In this document: piece by piece, positions 18,719-29,301 of the stretch
How the letters are laid out: each line of letters begins with the position of its first letter
Numbering within the stretch: the first letter of the stretch is position 1
Program-made: the position numbers and the translations under genes
The notes under the pieces: model-generated
Told to the model about the DNA's origin: nothing
The model's database searches: none
The model's input: the letters and a program-made list of their open reading frames with translations, nothing else
Assembly (NCBI GenBank): GCA_036339585.1
Contig: JAYZAS010000019.1
Location: 1-64,000, forward strand
Origin: Pseudomonadota bacterium
GTDB taxonomy: Bacteria > Pseudomonadota > Alphaproteobacteria > UBA8366
Reading direction: 5' to 3'
Length of the DNA: 64,000 nucleotides

Positions 18719-18735
18719 AACAATGGGGCTCCCCA

Positions 18736-19911
18736 TCAACTTATCGCGCGCATAGCTTCATCCAAACCCTCAATAGTGAGGGGATACATTCTGTCTCCCA
18801 TAATCTCACGCATAATTCTAATTGAGTCATAATAATCCCATGTTCTTTGTCCTTGTGGGTTTAACCATACAGCGCTTGGGTATGCCGATAGCAAACGTTG
18901 CATCCATACCCCGCCCGGTTCTTCATTCCAATGCTCCACACTCCCACCAGGGTAAGTTATCTCATAGGGGCTCATGGTTGCGTCCCCTACGATTATAACT
19001 TTGTAGTCCGACGAGTAGGACCGCAGTAATTCTAATGTAGATAGAACTTCAGAATGACGGCGCCTATTGTCGCGCCACACCCTCTCATATAAGCAATTAT
19101 GAAAATAAAAAAATTCTAAATTTTTAAATTCGCTACGAGCAGCCGAAAACAGCTCCTCGCAAACTTTAACATGATCATCCATAGACCCGCCAGCATCCAA
19201 AAATAGTAAAACCTTGACCGCATTCCGGCGTTCCGGAACCATTTGTATATCAAGGTAACCGCCGTTGTGCGCCGTTGACTTAATGGTGTTGGGCAAATCA
19301 AGCTCAATCGCCGCCCCATCGCGGGTGAGTCTCCTCAACCGCCTCAGAGCAACCTTTATATTGCGAGTGCCGATTTCAATAGTGTCATCTAGATTTCTAT
19401 ACTCTCGTCTATCCCAGACCTTGATCGCACGGCGATGACGTGATTTGTCTTGGCCAATACGAACTCCCTCTGGATTATACCCATAAGCACCATATGGTGA
19501 TGTTCCAGCAGTACCAATCCACTTACTTCCCCCCTGATGGCGGCTTTTTTGTTGTTCGAGCCGTTTTTTTAAGGTCTCCATTAGCTTTTCAAAGCCGCCC
19601 ATCCGTTCGACTTCGGCTTTTTCTTCCTCGGTAAGGTGAAGTTCTGTTATTTTTGCCAGCCATTCCTCTGGCAATGCCGTCTCCATATCTTCACCTCCAC
19701 CCTCCAAACCCTGAAAACATTGACTAAAAACTCGGTCAAAACGATCGAGGTACCGTTCATCCTTTACTAATGTCGAACGACTAAGATAGTAAAATTTATT
19801 TACTTCATAACACGCTAAATTGTGGGTCATGGCCTCTAAAAGGGTCAGGTGTTCTCTAAGTGAAACCGGAATCCCGGCGTTCTTGAGCTCAAAGAAAAAC
19901 CTTATAAACAC
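18736..19911 (-). CDS. CoxE-like VWA-domain protein
   Basis: A 391-residue protein of the CoxE-like VWA family (DUF58/VWA containing), partner of MoxR-type ATPases in metal- or complex-maturation systems. The C-terminal VWA domain shows a MIDAS motif as LFLDAGGSMDD, with Gly in place of the usual Ser after D-x. The centre has a Gly-rich segment (GTSPYGAYGYNPEG). I choose the GTG at 19911: AGAGG lies six bases upstream, whereas the TTG at 19917 has none at proper spacing. It follows the MoxR gene, separated by about 100 bases. Confidence 0.85.
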   Translation of the reverse strand: MFIRFFFELKNAGIPVSLREHLTLLEAMTHNLACYEVNKFYYLSRSTLVKDERYLDRFDRVFSQCFQGLEGGGEDMETALPEEWLAKITELHLTEEEKAEVERMGGFEKLMETLKKRLEQQKSRHQGGSKWIGTAGTSPYGAYGYNPEGVRIGQDKSRHRRAIKVWDRREYRNLDDTIEIGTRNIKVALRRLRRLTRDGAAIELDLPNTIKSTAHNGGYLDIQMVPERRNAVKVLLFLDAGGSMDDHVKVCEELFSAARSEFKNLEFFYFHNCLYERVWRDNRRRHSEVLSTLELLRSYSSDYKVIIVGDATMSPYEITYPGGSVEHWNEEPGGVWMQRLLSAYPSAVWLNPQGQRTWDYYDSIRIMREIMGDRMYPLTIEGLDEAMRAIS

Positions 19912-20013
19912 CAGCAACCTCTACAATATTTACAATTGCAAATTTCAACCTGCCATTGAATAAACCGCCTCGGCAGTAGATTTTTAAGTACGCTCGGGGA
20001 CGAGCCCTCTCTT

Positions 20014-20877
20014 TTATGTCTTGCTTTTATCACGTCGTGCAATGAAAGCGAGTTGTTCAAATAGCTGCACATCCTGTTCATTTTTCAATAGTGCACCATG
20101 TAAAGGTGGAATTAACTTTTTTGTATTGCTGTCCCTAAGCGCATCTGCAGGTAAATCCTCTGCCAAGAGTAATTTAAGCCAGTCAAGAAACTCGGAAGTT
20201 GACGGTGGTTTTTTTATACCGGGAGTATCCCGAAGTTCGTAGAAAGTTTTTAATGCGTCTCGGACCAAAAATCCTGTCAAATCCGGAAAATGAACATCGA
20301 CAATAGCACGCATCGTATTCTCATCCGGAAAAGATATGTAATGAAAAAAACATCTCCGTAGAAATGCATCTGGTAATTCCTTCTCATTATTTGATGTAAT
20401 AATCACGATCGGTCTTTGTTTGGCTACAATACGTTCCTGCGTCTCATATACAAAAAATTCCATGCGATCGAGTTCCAGAAGAAGATCATTCGGGAATTCG
20501 ATATCTGCTTTATCAATTTCATCTATCAAAAGTACCGGACGAGCCGTCGCAGTAAATGCATCCCACAGCTTTCCCCGTACTATGTAATTACCAATCTCAT
20601 GCACTCGCTCGTCACCGAGCTGACTATCGCGGAGGCGCTTGACAGCATCATATTCATACAAGCCATGTTGGGCCTTAGTAGTCGATTTGATATGCCATTC
20701 AATCAGTGGGGCTCCAATAGCCCCGGCCACTTCATGAGCAAGAACTGTTTTCCCTGTGCCGGGTTCTCCCTTTATAAGCAGGGGTCTTTCCAGAGTAACA
20801 GCCGCATTAACTGCCACCATAAGATCTTCCGTTGCAACATATGTGTCTGTTCCTTGAAACTTCGTTTGTTTCTTCAT
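20014..20877 (-). CDS. MoxR-family AAA+ ATPase
   Basis: A 287-residue AAA+ ATPase with Walker A GEPGTGKT (37-44), Walker [12 protein letters not shown] near residue 115, sensor-1 [14 protein letters not shown] and an arginine-finger-type [11 protein letters not shown]. MoxR ATPases act with VWA proteins as chaperones that insert metals or assemble complexes. The next gene is such a VWA protein, so the pair should work together; the client is unknown. Its ATG overlaps the end of alaS, implying coupled translation. Confidence 0.9.
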   Translation of the reverse strand: MKKQTKFQGTDTYVATEDLMVAVNAAVTLERPLLIKGEPGTGKTVLAHEVAGAIGAPLIEWHIKSTTKAQHGLYEYDAVKRLRDSQLGDERVHEIGNYIVRGKLWDAFTATARPVLLIDEIDKADIEFPNDLLLELDRMEFFVYETQERIVAKQRPIVIITSNNEKELPDAFLRRCFFHYISFPDENTMRAIVDVHFPDLTGFLVRDALKTFYELRDTPGIKKPPSTSEFLDWLKLLLAEDLPADALRDSNTKKLIPPLHGALLKNEQDVQLFEQLAFIARRDKSKT

Positions 20878-23540
20878 TTTTCTTCTGCCTTACATAATGC
20901 GCTTTCAATATCGACAAGGGCTTGCGCTGCCCCAGCACTAATTGGGCCACCCGTCTGTGCCATGTCAGGTCGACCACCACCTGCTTTCCCTCCGATTGCG
21001 GGTGCGCCTACACGGACCAAATCTACCGCGTCTATCCGATCAACTAGGTCTTTGGTCACCCCTACTACCAATGATGCCTTTGAGGAATTCACTCCAGCGA
21101 TAGCAATGATGCCAGAGCCCACTTGCTTTTTAAATGTATCAACCAAAGATTTTAATTCTTTAGCAGGAATTCCCTCGATTACTTTTGCTACGAATTCCAT
21201 TCCGCCAATATTTTTGCTATCCGAAGTACCTCCTTTTGCCTTCCCATCACCCACGGCTAATTTTTGACGAAGTTGTGATACTTGCTTTTCTAAGCTGCGT
21301 CGTTCCTCTAACAACCCTGAGACGCGTTCTGGAATTTCACTAGAAGACGCTTTAAGCACCATTGAGGTCTCCATAAGCAGATGTTCCTGATTTGCCACAT
21401 ATTTTAAAGCCGCAGCACCTGTGCAGGCCTCGATCCTGCGAACCCCTGCAGCAACCGCACTCTCTCCCAAAATCTTAAAGAGGCCAATGTCTCCTAACCT
21501 TTGTACGTGCGTCCCGCCACATAGTTCTCTGGAAAATATCCGGCCCTCTGAGTCAGTATCGCCCATTGAAACAACACGAACCTCGCTTCCATATTTTTCC
21601 CCGAATAGCGCTAAAGCACCAGCCTCCACAGCATCATCTGGCGTCATCAGAAGTGTACTTACAGATCCATTACCACGTATTTGCTCATTAACCGACTCCT
21701 CGACTTGGGTAAGCTCCTCACGTTCCATTGGTTTCTGATGACTAAAGTCAAATCGAAGGTACTCTGTTGAAACCAAGGAACCTTTTTGGGTAACGTGCAC
21801 TCCCAGTGTTGCCCGGAGTGCACTGTGCATCAAGTGTGTAACCGAGTGGTTAGCGCTTAGTTTTTTACGACAACCTTGGTCAACTTTCAGATCAAGTACA
21901 CCACCAACATTTATTTCACCATGCACTACTTTGGCGCTGTGTAAGTACATGTCATCAAGTTTTTTCTTAGTATCAGTCACCTCCAATCTTGCGCCAACCG
22001 CCCCTACAGCAAGGCCGCGATCACCCTTTTGACCGCCTGATTCAGCGTAAAAAGGTGTCTGATTCATAATAAGTGTTATTTCATCACCCTCTTTGGCATT
22101 ATCGGTTGTTTCGCCATCGACAATGATCGCAGAGATAATTCCCTCTGTACGCTCTGCGTCGTAGCCTAAAAACTCGGTTGGACCGATTTGCTCACGAAGA
22201 TCAAACCAAAATGTTTCTGTTAACACCTCCCCGGAACCCATCCATGCTTTTCGGGCAGTTTCGCGTTGATTGGCCATGGCAATGTCAAATCCGGTAATAT
22301 CTAGTTTTTGGTTCTGTCCCCGAAGGATATCTTCCGTGAGATCACGCGGAAATCCGTATGTATCATAGAGTTTAAAAGCTACGTCACCCGGCAGTTGGCC
22401 ACCTGGGGGTATGTGGGCTGATTCCTGATCAAGCAATCTCAAACCTCTAGCCAACATTTCCTTAAACCGCTCTTCCTCGAGTTTTAATGTTTCGCCAATT
22501 AATGGCTCAGCACGAATTAATTCGGGATATTGTTGCCCCATAGCCAAAACTAGGTTTGGGACTAACTTACTCATCAACGGATCTTTACAGTTAAGTAAAT
22601 GAGCGTGCCGCATTGCACGTCTCATAATTCTTCGTAGAACGTAGCCTCTACCCTCGTTCGACGGTAACACTCCATCAGCAATTAAAAAGCTGCAAGCCCG
22701 AAGGTGATCAGCGATTACCCGGTGTGAAGTTGCCGCCACTCCGTCAGGATCTGTACCACTAGCTTTTGCGGAGGCTTCTATCAAATCGCGCAATAAATCG
22801 ATGTTGTAATTGTCATGTGTACCCTGAAGGACAGCAGCTATGCGTTCAAGTCCCATACCCGTGTCAATAGAAGGTCGAGGTAAGTTAATTCTCTTATTTT
22901 CCGACACTTGGTCGTATTGCATAAAAACGAGATTCCAAATTTCTACAAATCGGTCTCCGTCCTCATCTGCTGTTCCGGGCGGCCCGCCCGCTATATGTTC
23001 GCCGTGATCATAAAATATTTCTGAACACGGCCCACATGGGCCCGTATTCCCCATTGCCCAAAAATTGTCTGAACTTGATATTGGAATTATTCTACTATCG
23101 GGAAGGCCGGTTATTTTGCGCCAAAGATCGTACGCCTCTTCGTCCTCATTAAATACCGTTACCAGTAGGCGTTTCTTCTCAATCCCATAACCTTTTGTTA
23201 TCAACGACCACGCACAATCAATTGCATGTTCCTTGAAATAATCTCCAAATGAAAAATTGCCAAGCATTTCAAAAAAAGTATGGTGGCGAGCAGTATGTCC
23301 AACATTCTCTAAATCGTTGTGCTTACCACCAGCGCGAACACATTTCTGCGACGTTGTGACTCTAGAGAATATTAGTGGCTCGACACCTGTGAATACGTTT
23401 TTGAATTGCACCATTCCTGCATTAGTAAACATCAATGTAGGATCGTTCCGCGGAACTAATGGTGAGGAATTTATGACCTCGTGACCATCTTTACGGAAAA
23501 ATTCTAGAAATGCAGTTCTTATTTCGTTTGTGCTGGTCAT
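20874..23540 (-). CDS. alaS: Alanyl-tRNA synthetase
   Basis: Charges tRNA-Ala. The 888-residue protein is full length: class II core with motif-like [10 protein letters not shown]-type segment and [22 protein letters not shown] near residue 70-90, the editing domain with [12 protein letters not shown] and the CGGTHV zinc motif, and the C-Ala domain ending in a Gly-rich segment ([16 protein letters not shown]). I start at the ATG at 23540 (MTSTNEIR), which matches the family; the frame continues five codons upstream. It lies downstream of recA, the usual alphaproteobacterial order. Confidence 0.97.
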   Translation of the reverse strand: MTSTNEIRTAFLEFFRKDGHEVINSSPLVPRNDPTLMFTNAGMVQFKNVFTGVEPLIFSRVTTSQKCVRAGGKHNDLENVGHTARHHTFFEMLGNFSFGDYFKEHAIDCAWSLITKGYGIEKKRLLVTVFNEDEEAYDLWRKITGLPDSRIIPISSSDNFWAMGNTGPCGPCSEIFYDHGEHIAGGPPGTADEDGDRFVEIWNLVFMQYDQVSENKRINLPRPSIDTGMGLERIAAVLQGTHDNYNIDLLRDLIEASAKASGTDPDGVAATSHRVIADHLRACSFLIADGVLPSNEGRGYVLRRIMRRAMRHAHLLNCKDPLMSKLVPNLVLAMGQQYPELIRAEPLIGETLKLEEERFKEMLARGLRLLDQESAHIPPGGQLPGDVAFKLYDTYGFPRDLTEDILRGQNQKLDITGFDIAMANQRETARKAWMGSGEVLTETFWFDLREQIGPTEFLGYDAERTEGIISAIIVDGETTDNAKEGDEITLIMNQTPFYAESGGQKGDRGLAVGAVGARLEVTDTKKKLDDMYLHSAKVVHGEINVGGVLDLKVDQGCRKKLSANHSVTHLMHSALRATLGVHVTQKGSLVSTEYLRFDFSHQKPMEREELTQVEESVNEQIRGNGSVSTLLMTPDDAVEAGALALFGEKYGSEVRVVSMGDTDSEGRIFSRELCGGTHVQRLGDIGLFKILGESAVAAGVRRIEACTGAAALKYVANQEHLLMETSMVLKASSSEIPERVSGLLEERRSLEKQVSQLRQKLAVGDGKAKGGTSDSKNIGGMEFVAKVIEGIPAKELKSLVDTFKKQVGSGIIAIAGVNSSKASLVVGVTKDLVDRIDAVDLVRVGAPAIGGKAGGGRPDMAQTGGPISAGAAQALVDIESALCKAEEK

Positions 23541-23765
23541 CTCTCTCATTAACAAAAGATTCGGCGTAAAAACACTTATTTTGCCAAAGTCGCGTTTTAA
23601 CTTGAGAAAAGCAGCCTGTCCAGCTTATCCGACCATCACTTGGAGTAACCGCGATAAAATCCATTAGCAATGGTCAAATAAAGTAGGCATTTGAATTATT
23701 TATTTATTTTGCAGTATTTATGCATTATTTTTAAATTACTTTTATTTTTTACTTTTACATAAAAA

Positions 23766-24893
23766 CTATTTATTGTCTCTTGTTTCTATTTCAGGAAGAA
23801 CTAATCCATTTTTTTCTTGTTCTGGACTAGTTTCAGCATCATTTTTATTACCCTCGAGCATCACTTCCTTTAAAATACCCGCGCTTTCTCTAACCTGGCG
23901 CTCAATATCACATGCAATATCAATATTTTCTGACAAAAAGGCCTTTGCATTCTCACGGCCTTGCCCAATACGTTGGTCCCCATATGAAAACCATGAACCA
24001 GACTTTTCAACAATACCTGCATTGACACCAAGATCGAGCAGTTCGCCAGTTTTTGAAATGCCTTCACCGTACATAATATCAAACTCAACAACCTTAAAAG
24101 GCGGCGCAACTTTATTTTTCACAACTTTCACACGTGTTTGATTTCCAACAATATCGTCTTTATCTTTAATTGCACCAATACGCCTAATGTCTAGGCGCAC
24201 GCTAGAATAAAACTTTAGCGCATTTCCTCCTGTTGTTGTTTCGGGACTACCAAACATCACGCCGATCTTCATGCGAATTTGATTTATAAAAATTACCATG
24301 GTTTGAGAACGTGAAATTGAGCCTGTTAGCTTACGAAGAGCTTGACTCATTAGCCGCGCCTGAAGCCCAACATGAGTATCTCCCATTTCTCCCTCTAACT
24401 CTGCCCGCGGCACCAAAGCAGCAACTGAGTCCACAACTAAAACATCAATTGCACCGGAACGTACTAACGTATCGGCAATTTCAAGTGCCTGTTCGCCTGC
24501 ATCCGGTTGAGAAATAAGAAGGTCATCAAGGTTCACTCCCAACTTTTTCGCGTAAGATGGATCAAGAGCATGCTCTGCATCGACGAATGCACACGTACCA
24601 CCGTCTTTCTGAGCTTCCGCAAGTACATGTAATGCCAACGTTGTCTTACCAGAACTTTCGGGCCCGTAGATCTCAATAATTCTACCTTTGGGTAATCCAC
24701 CGATACCGAGAGCAATATCAAGCCCAAGTGAACCTGTTGAGACTTCCTCAATATCTACTGCCTGATTCTGTTGACCAAGCTTCATGATCGAACCTTTCCC
24801 ATAGGAACGTTCAATCTGGCCTAACGCCGCTTCAAGAGCTTTTTGCTTATCCATGGTGTCCTTTTCAACAAGACGCAATGCCGATTGCGACAT
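23766..24893 (-). CDS. recA: Recombinase A
   Basis: Strand-exchange ATPase and LexA co-protease of the SOS response. The 375-residue product has Walker [10 protein letters not shown] near residue 80, the L1/L2 DNA-binding loops ([31 protein letters not shown]) and an acidic C-terminal tail ([10 protein letters not shown]). I start at the ATG at 24893 (MSQSALRL), behind a purine-rich AAGGGAAAGGAAAA; the frame extends 19 codons further without support. A LexA-type box is upstream. Regulation by SOS is therefore likely. Confidence 0.97.
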   Translation of the reverse strand: MSQSALRLVEKDTMDKQKALEAALGQIERSYGKGSIMKLGQQNQAVDIEEVSTGSLGLDIALGIGGLPKGRIIEIYGPESSGKTTLALHVLAEAQKDGGTCAFVDAEHALDPSYAKKLGVNLDDLLISQPDAGEQALEIADTLVRSGAIDVLVVDSVAALVPRAELEGEMGDTHVGLQARLMSQALRKLTGSISRSQTMVIFINQIRMKIGVMFGSPETTTGGNALKFYSSVRLDIRRIGAIKDKDDIVGNQTRVKVVKNKVAPPFKVVEFDIMYGEGISKTGELLDLGVNAGIVEKSGSWFSYGDQRIGQGRENAKAFLSENIDIACDIERQVRESAGILKEVMLEGNKNDAETSPEQEKNGLVLPEIETRDNK

Positions 24894-25026
24894 ACTAATT
24901 TTCCTTTCCCTTATTTCACAGCAAACTCTGCCTGGCAACCTAAGTACCAACGAGTGCCTAGCCCCTCCGCAAAGTTGAACAAACCAATATTGCTACAATA
25001 TGTACCTGTTTTGTTCTTTATTGCAA

Positions 25027-25041
25027 GTTCTTTTTTTGTTC
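25027..25041. promoter_or_regulatory. Putative LexA (SOS) box of the alphaproteobacterial type
   Basis: GTTC-N7-GTTC, an exact match to the direct-repeat LexA box known from alphaproteobacteria such as Rhodobacter and Caulobacter. It lies 134 bases upstream of the recA start codon. Its spacer is seven T residues, so the tract is low in complexity, but the position before recA supports it. Confidence 0.7.
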
Positions 25042-25366
25042 TTTTTGAAAAAATTTATCCAATAAGAACAGTGATTTATTAGAATCACTTTCCAGCGCAT
25101 ATTTTCGGTGTAGATTTAAAAACAATAAATATGGTTTATAATTTTTTTCCTAAAAATATGAACAAGTGGAATATTTAATTAGAATTCAAAATCTAATCAT
25201 AGTCGGCCATTTTCTGTTCCCGATTCTCTGAAAAGTAGCCATCACAAATTAAAGTTAGGATTGTTGCCGTTCCCATTTTTAAAAAGATTTACTTACGCAA
25301 TATCAATCAGCTCATCACTAAAAGGTGTGGCAAACTTCAAGTTGGAGTTTTGTAACAAGCGGTCTA
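25042..25366. other. AT-rich intergenic stretch between recA promoter region and flhB end
   Basis: No open frame with protein-like composition, no tRNA and no strong hairpin was found here. Part of it may hold further recA promoter elements or the 3' end of the flgB-flhB transcript. Confidence 0.5.
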
Positions 25367-26455
25367 TTAGGCCAAGCCTTCAGTTTCCGTCTTCCCTCTT
25401 CGAAGTCCCCAAACATAGCTGATTACCTCTGCAACCGCCTGATAGTGTTCAGGGGGAACCTCATCATCCAGATCAACACTTGCAAAAAGAGCTCTGGCCA
25501 ATGGCGGGTTTTCGACAATTGTAATGGAATTTTCTTCCGCTATCTCGCGAATGCGTTGTGCAATTAAGTCTTGTCCCTTTGCAACTACCTTAGGAGCTTC
25601 CATTTCATCTGAGTCATATTTAAGTGCCACTGCAAAGTGAGTTGGGTTTGTAATTACCACATCTGCATCAGGAACTGCTGCCATCATGCGCTGACGAGCA
25701 CGATCCTGGCGAATCTGGCGTAATCGCTGCTTAGCAGTTGGATCACCTTCAGCTTGTTTGTGTTCTTCCTTTACTTCCTGTTTTGTCATTCTCAGTTGTT
25801 TTTTGTGCCGATGACGCTGAAAGATAAAATCAGCTATTGCTATCGCTGCAAGAACAGTCAACACCGCCACTAGCATCTTTAAAAGAGTATCATGCAAAAT
25901 ACTCAAAAAATCTTGCGTCGAGTAGGAAGTGAGCGAATCAAGCCCCGGGATTAGAGGCAGAACTGGAAGTGCCCCAATGATCGCTACTATGCATATTTTT
26001 AAAACTCCTTTTGCAAACTCATTAAGTTGGTTGCCAGAAAAAAGCCGCTTCGCACCTTTTGATGGGCTGATTTTTTCAAACTTAAATCCTACTGCTTTTG
26101 GAGAGAACACGGGTCCATTTTGGATCAACGGGCCTGCAATTGCCACCAATACGATAATCAATAAAACCCAAGCCAATGCACTTCCCACATTTAAAAGTGT
26201 GTTAGCAAACACTGCAAACACATCACCCGGTTGCATTATGAACAGATGAGGAGCCTCCACAAATGGAATCAATGCGACCTTTACACTATGCAGCGCAGAG
26301 GGAAATGCAAAAGTGATTAGAAGCCCCCCTGCAAACAGCATCAACCACGTATTGATCTCTCGGCTGACCGCTATGTTACCTCGTTCACGGGCTTCATTCA
26401 GCTTTTTCGGTGTCGGTTCTTCTGTTTTTTGAGACTCATCAGCCTGTTCGGACAT
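25367..26455 (-). CDS. flhB: Flagellar export apparatus protein FlhB
   Basis: Inner-membrane component and substrate-specificity switch of the flagellar type III exporter. The 362-residue protein has four membrane segments at about 35-55, 85-110, 150-170 and 190-210, then the cytoplasmic domain with the autocleavage site N270-PTH, intact. The N-terminus EEPTPKKLNEARERGNIAVS is typical. It is the last gene of the flgB-flgC-fliE-fliQ-fliR-flhB unit. Confidence 0.96.
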   Translation of the reverse strand: MSEQADESQKTEEPTPKKLNEARERGNIAVSREINTWLMLFAGGLLITFAFPSALHSVKVALIPFVEAPHLFIMQPGDVFAVFANTLLNVGSALAWVLLIIVLVAIAGPLIQNGPVFSPKAVGFKFEKISPSKGAKRLFSGNQLNEFAKGVLKICIVAIIGALPVLPLIPGLDSLTSYSTQDFLSILHDTLLKMLVAVLTVLAAIAIADFIFQRHRHKKQLRMTKQEVKEEHKQAEGDPTAKQRLRQIRQDRARQRMMAAVPDADVVITNPTHFAVALKYDSDEMEAPKVVAKGQDLIAQRIREIAEENSITIVENPPLARALFASVDLDDEVPPEHYQAVAEVISYVWGLRRGKTETEGLA

Positions 26456-26485
26456 CGAACTTTCCTTTTGCGACAGGTTCTTGCG

Positions 26486-27256
26486 CTAAGGCGCTAAAAA
26501 ACGGCCCATATTAAATTGAAAATAATCAAGAAACCACATTAAGGCAGCTGGAAATGCTACCATCATCACAAATAATCCGATCCAAATTTGTACTGGAAGC
26601 GCCACGAAAAAAACTGGCAGCTGTGGGTTCAATCGAGCAAGTAGACCAAGTCCGGTATAAAAAAGAATTCCAACAAACAGAAATGGGGTAGCGATTTGGA
26701 AGCCGAGGACAAAACTGCGAGCCACAAACTTAACGAATGTTTCAGCTAGGTCTCCAAACTGCGGCACCATTCCGGGCACAAATAAACTGTAACTATCCAC
26801 CACTCCCATCAACATGAGGTGATGGGTATCCGTTATAAAAATTAGTAGCAGTCCCAGTATCGACAAAAAAACCGCTGGTAAACCGCCAGTATCGGAAAGC
26901 AGTGGATTAAAAAGTAAAGCATTTGCGAAACCCGCATAAAACCCAAGAATTGTGCCGGCTGTAGCTAACCCCGAAATCAAAACTCTTGCGATACCACCGA
27001 TAAAGAAACCGATCAGCATCTCACCAACAACAAGTATAATCAAAGAAATCGGATCAGTCGGAGCCGGAGGGAGATTAGGCTCTAAAACAGGAGCCAAAAC
27101 GGCAGTTATCATCAATGCTGCCAGCAGCCTAATGCGAGCAGATATATAGACTTCGCTGAATCCTGGCATGACAGCCAGAGCTGCCCCTACTCGGGTAAAA
27201 ATCAAAAAAAACGCGAAGGTCTCGGCTGGAAGAAATTCCTGCAGATAAGAATCCAT
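26486..27256 (-). CDS. fliR: Flagellar export protein FliR
   Basis: A 256-residue polytopic inner-membrane protein of the export gate (FliP5Q4R1). Several hydrophobic helices span almost the whole length, with family-like RVGAALAVMPGFSE near residue 22 and FYAGFANALLFNP near 105. It lies between fliQ and flhB, with a three-base gap to fliQ. Confidence 0.94.
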   Translation of the reverse strand: MDSYLQEFLPAETFAFFLIFTRVGAALAVMPGFSEVYISARIRLLAALMITAVLAPVLEPNLPPAPTDPISLIILVVGEMLIGFFIGGIARVLISGLATAGTILGFYAGFANALLFNPLLSDTGGLPAVFLSILGLLLIFITDTHHLMLMGVVDSYSLFVPGMVPQFGDLAETFVKFVARSFVLGFQIATPFLFVGILFYTGLGLLARLNPQLPVFFVALPVQIWIGLFVMMVAFPAALMWFLDYFQFNMGRFLAP

Positions 27257-27259
27257 GTG

Positions 27260-27526
27260 TTATGAAATGCCTACTATTCGATCGACAATTCCTTCCATAT
27301 ATTTAGTCATAGTTTCAAACATGAAAGGTAACAAAACGATCAAAGATACAAAAACAGCAAGAATTTTAGGGACAAATGTGAGTGACATTTCCTGTATTGA
27401 CGTTAACGCTTGAAATATTGCCACTGCTAACCCAACAACTAACCCAATAAGCATCACCGGCGATGCCACGGTCAACATAACCAAAACCGACTCTCTAGAG
27501 AATTGAAGAAATTGCGTTTCGTCCAT
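27260..27526 (-). CDS. fliQ: Flagellar export protein FliQ
   Basis: An 88-residue export-gate subunit with two membrane helices (about 15-40 and 50-75) and the family pattern VGLAVAIFQALTSIQEMSLTF. It follows fliE and precedes fliR by three bases. Confidence 0.94.
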   Translation of the reverse strand: MDETQFLQFSRESVLVMLTVASPVMLIGLVVGLAVAIFQALTSIQEMSLTFVPKILAVFVSLIVLLPFMFETMTKYMEGIVDRIVGIS

Positions 27527-27553
27527 ACACCAAAAACCATATAGTCTGTGCCA

Positions 27554-27862
27554 TTAAATTGGCATTCGGAGAATTTCCTGATAGGCGGTAAGCACTCTAT
27601 CTCTTACTGCAACGACAGTCTGCAAAGTGGTTTGAGCATTGTTGAGCGCCATAACTACATCGGTCAAATCAGCTTTACCAGCAACTGCATCAACGGTCAC
27701 TTTTTCTGCTTCACGACTACTCTTCACCATCTGCTTGGTTGCCGAACCAACCATATCTGCAAAGGTACCAGATTTTGGGGTATCAGGCGCTGGCATACCC
27801 GAACCGCTGAGGTTTTGAGCTCGTTTAAAAGCATTTATTGCATCTGTCGGGTTAATTGCCAT
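27554..27862 (-). CDS. fliE: Flagellar hook-basal body protein FliE
   Basis: A 102-residue rod-adaptor protein that joins the MS-ring and export gate to the rod. The C-terminal half carries the conserved TDVVMALNNAQTTLQTVVAV-like helix and a RVLTAYQEILRMPI end, matching FliE. It lies between flgC and fliQ. Confidence 0.93.
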   Translation of the reverse strand: MAINPTDAINAFKRAQNLSGSGMPAPDTPKSGTFADMVGSATKQMVKSSREAEKVTVDAVAGKADLTDVVMALNNAQTTLQTVVAVRDRVLTAYQEILRMPI

Positions 27863-27905
27863 TTTAATTCCTTTTCAAACTTTTACGTAGGCGCAACTTT
27901 AAAAG

Positions 27906-28319
27906 CTAACGCAACAAATCTATAGTTCGTTGAATCATGCGTTTGGACGAATCAATCATACTTAAATTCGCTTGATAGGAACGCTGCGCCTCACGCATAT
28001 CAACCATCTCTATCAGAGTATTCACATTGGGCATCTTAATGTAACCATCCTTATCGGCAGCCGGATGATTTGGGTCAAATTGAAGCCTGAATGGACTTTT
28101 ATCTTTAAATGGGCCTCTCATTTTGACTAAATCTGCCTCAAGAGTTCGATCAAAAACATTCTTAAAGGTTACAACCCGACGGCGATATGGATCATCGCCC
28201 ACCTTCTCTGGGCCCGAATTGGCATTTGCTAAATTCTCCGATATGGTGCGCAAACGTGCGCCCTGTGCGCGCATGCCAGAAGCCGATACAAACATCGAGG
28301 TTTTAAGATCGGAAGGCAT
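27906..28319 (-). CDS. flgC: Flagellar proximal rod protein FlgC
   Basis: A 137-residue rod protein. It has the rod/hook N-terminal helix (SGMRAQGARLRTISENLANA), the Dc-loop VVTFKNVF and the C-terminal helix with VNTLIEMVDMREAQRSYQAN. It sits 24 bases downstream of flgB and shares its promoter. Confidence 0.95.
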   Translation of the reverse strand: MPSDLKTSMFVSASGMRAQGARLRTISENLANANSGPEKVGDDPYRRRVVTFKNVFDRTLEADLVKMRGPFKDKSPFRLQFDPNHPAADKDGYIKMPNVNTLIEMVDMREAQRSYQANLSMIDSSKRMIQRTIDLLR

Positions 28320-28343
28320 TAAACTTCTCCTTGAGCTTTTTCA

Positions 28344-28754
28344 CTATCGGCCTGCACCGCGGCCAAGCGCGATACGAAACAACGATATATGCTTACGATA
28401 TAAACTAGTAACTAGCTGGTGATCACCCGCATTTTGAGTAGATTTCAACATCTGCTCTTCAAGCACAACACTATTACCTGATGGGTTTATCTCGTAATCT
28501 GCATTTTCACGAGTGATGCGAAAAGACTGGGCAGTACCAGAGCCTTTTATGTGTCCTTCGTGTGTTCTAGTCAACGCGTTACTAAATACCTTGTTGGTAG
28601 GCACCTTTCTAAAATCGATCTGCTTCAAATCTTGAGCTCGATAATTAGGCGTATCAGCATTTGCGATATTCTCTGCTATCACCCTCTGCCGCTGGTTCAA
28701 CCAACCCAACTTTTGTTTCATCATACGAAAAACAGGAAAATCACCTAAATCCAT
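28344..28754 (-). CDS. flgB: Flagellar proximal rod protein FlgB
   Basis: A 136-residue rod protein, beginning MDLGDFPVFRMMKQKLGWL and containing VIAENIANADTPNYRAQD, the flg_bb_rod signature. I start at the ATG at 28754, since the frame continues 64 codons upstream into the promoter region, with no family similarity. It heads the flgB-to-flhB unit, 57 bases downstream of a sigma-54-type promoter. Confidence 0.95.
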   Translation of the reverse strand: MDLGDFPVFRMMKQKLGWLNQRQRVIAENIANADTPNYRAQDLKQIDFRKVPTNKVFSNALTRTHEGHIKGSGTAQSFRITRENADYEINPSGNSVVLEEQMLKSTQNAGDHQLVTSLYRKHISLFRIALGRGAGR

Positions 28755-28810
28755 TTCTGCCTCTTTTTGCTCAATACCGCCAAACATACACCAGTATGGA
28801 TTTAACGAGC

Positions 28811-28826
28811 TGCACGACCCGTGCCA
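28811..28826 (-). promoter_or_regulatory. Putative sigma-54 promoter of the flgB operon
   Basis: On the minus strand it reads TGGCAC-GGGTC-GTGCA: exact -24 box, correct five-base spacer and one mismatch in the -12 box (TTGCA expected). It lies 57 bases before flgB. Confidence 0.65.
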
Positions 28827-29301
28827 GACCCAAACGTACAATTTGAAACACTGCCTAGTAAAAAAAATACTGTACTTAAAAAATCCTATGCAGTGTTTGT
28901 AAACATCTATGCTGTTATTATAGTAATTTTTTAAGTAAAAGGTCAAAGTTATTATTTGGTTTTATTTAGTATGTCTTTACTAATATCAAACGAACTACGT
29001 TGATTTCACATTGTCTTTTCCGCATGTTCGCCCAAAAACGTAAACAGCGTTTTTACGATTCTATGTTTTTGAGAGACTTCTCCTCGTTCGCAGCAATGTG
29101 TAGTTTATTTTACAGATGCAAATGCCCTATCGGCGGAATGAGTAGGCAAACGAGATAATAATAAGTAATTGATTTTACAATTTTATTTATTTATTTCAGC
29201 AGTAAGTTTAAATTACACCCAAATATTTAAGTTTTTTAAATGTAGGAGAGAAAATCTTTGTGAAGACCGCGAGCACAGGGTAGGTTACTACTACTCCACC
29301 C
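28827..29301. other. Non-coding stretch between the divergent flgB and FlhB-like units
   Basis: AT-rich. It holds an imperfectly placed hairpin (AAAAACG and CGTTTTT around 29034-29055). At its end, AGGAG (29244-29248) precedes a GTG at 29260 that opens a seven-codon frame closed by TAG at 29281-29283, in phase with the downstream FlhB-like gene. No clear promoter for that gene was found. Confidence 0.5.

Noticed and set aside
20416-21267. Long plus-strand open frame across the MoxR and alaS genes
   Set aside because: It is antisense to two well-supported genes, has an unnatural composition and no ribosome site.
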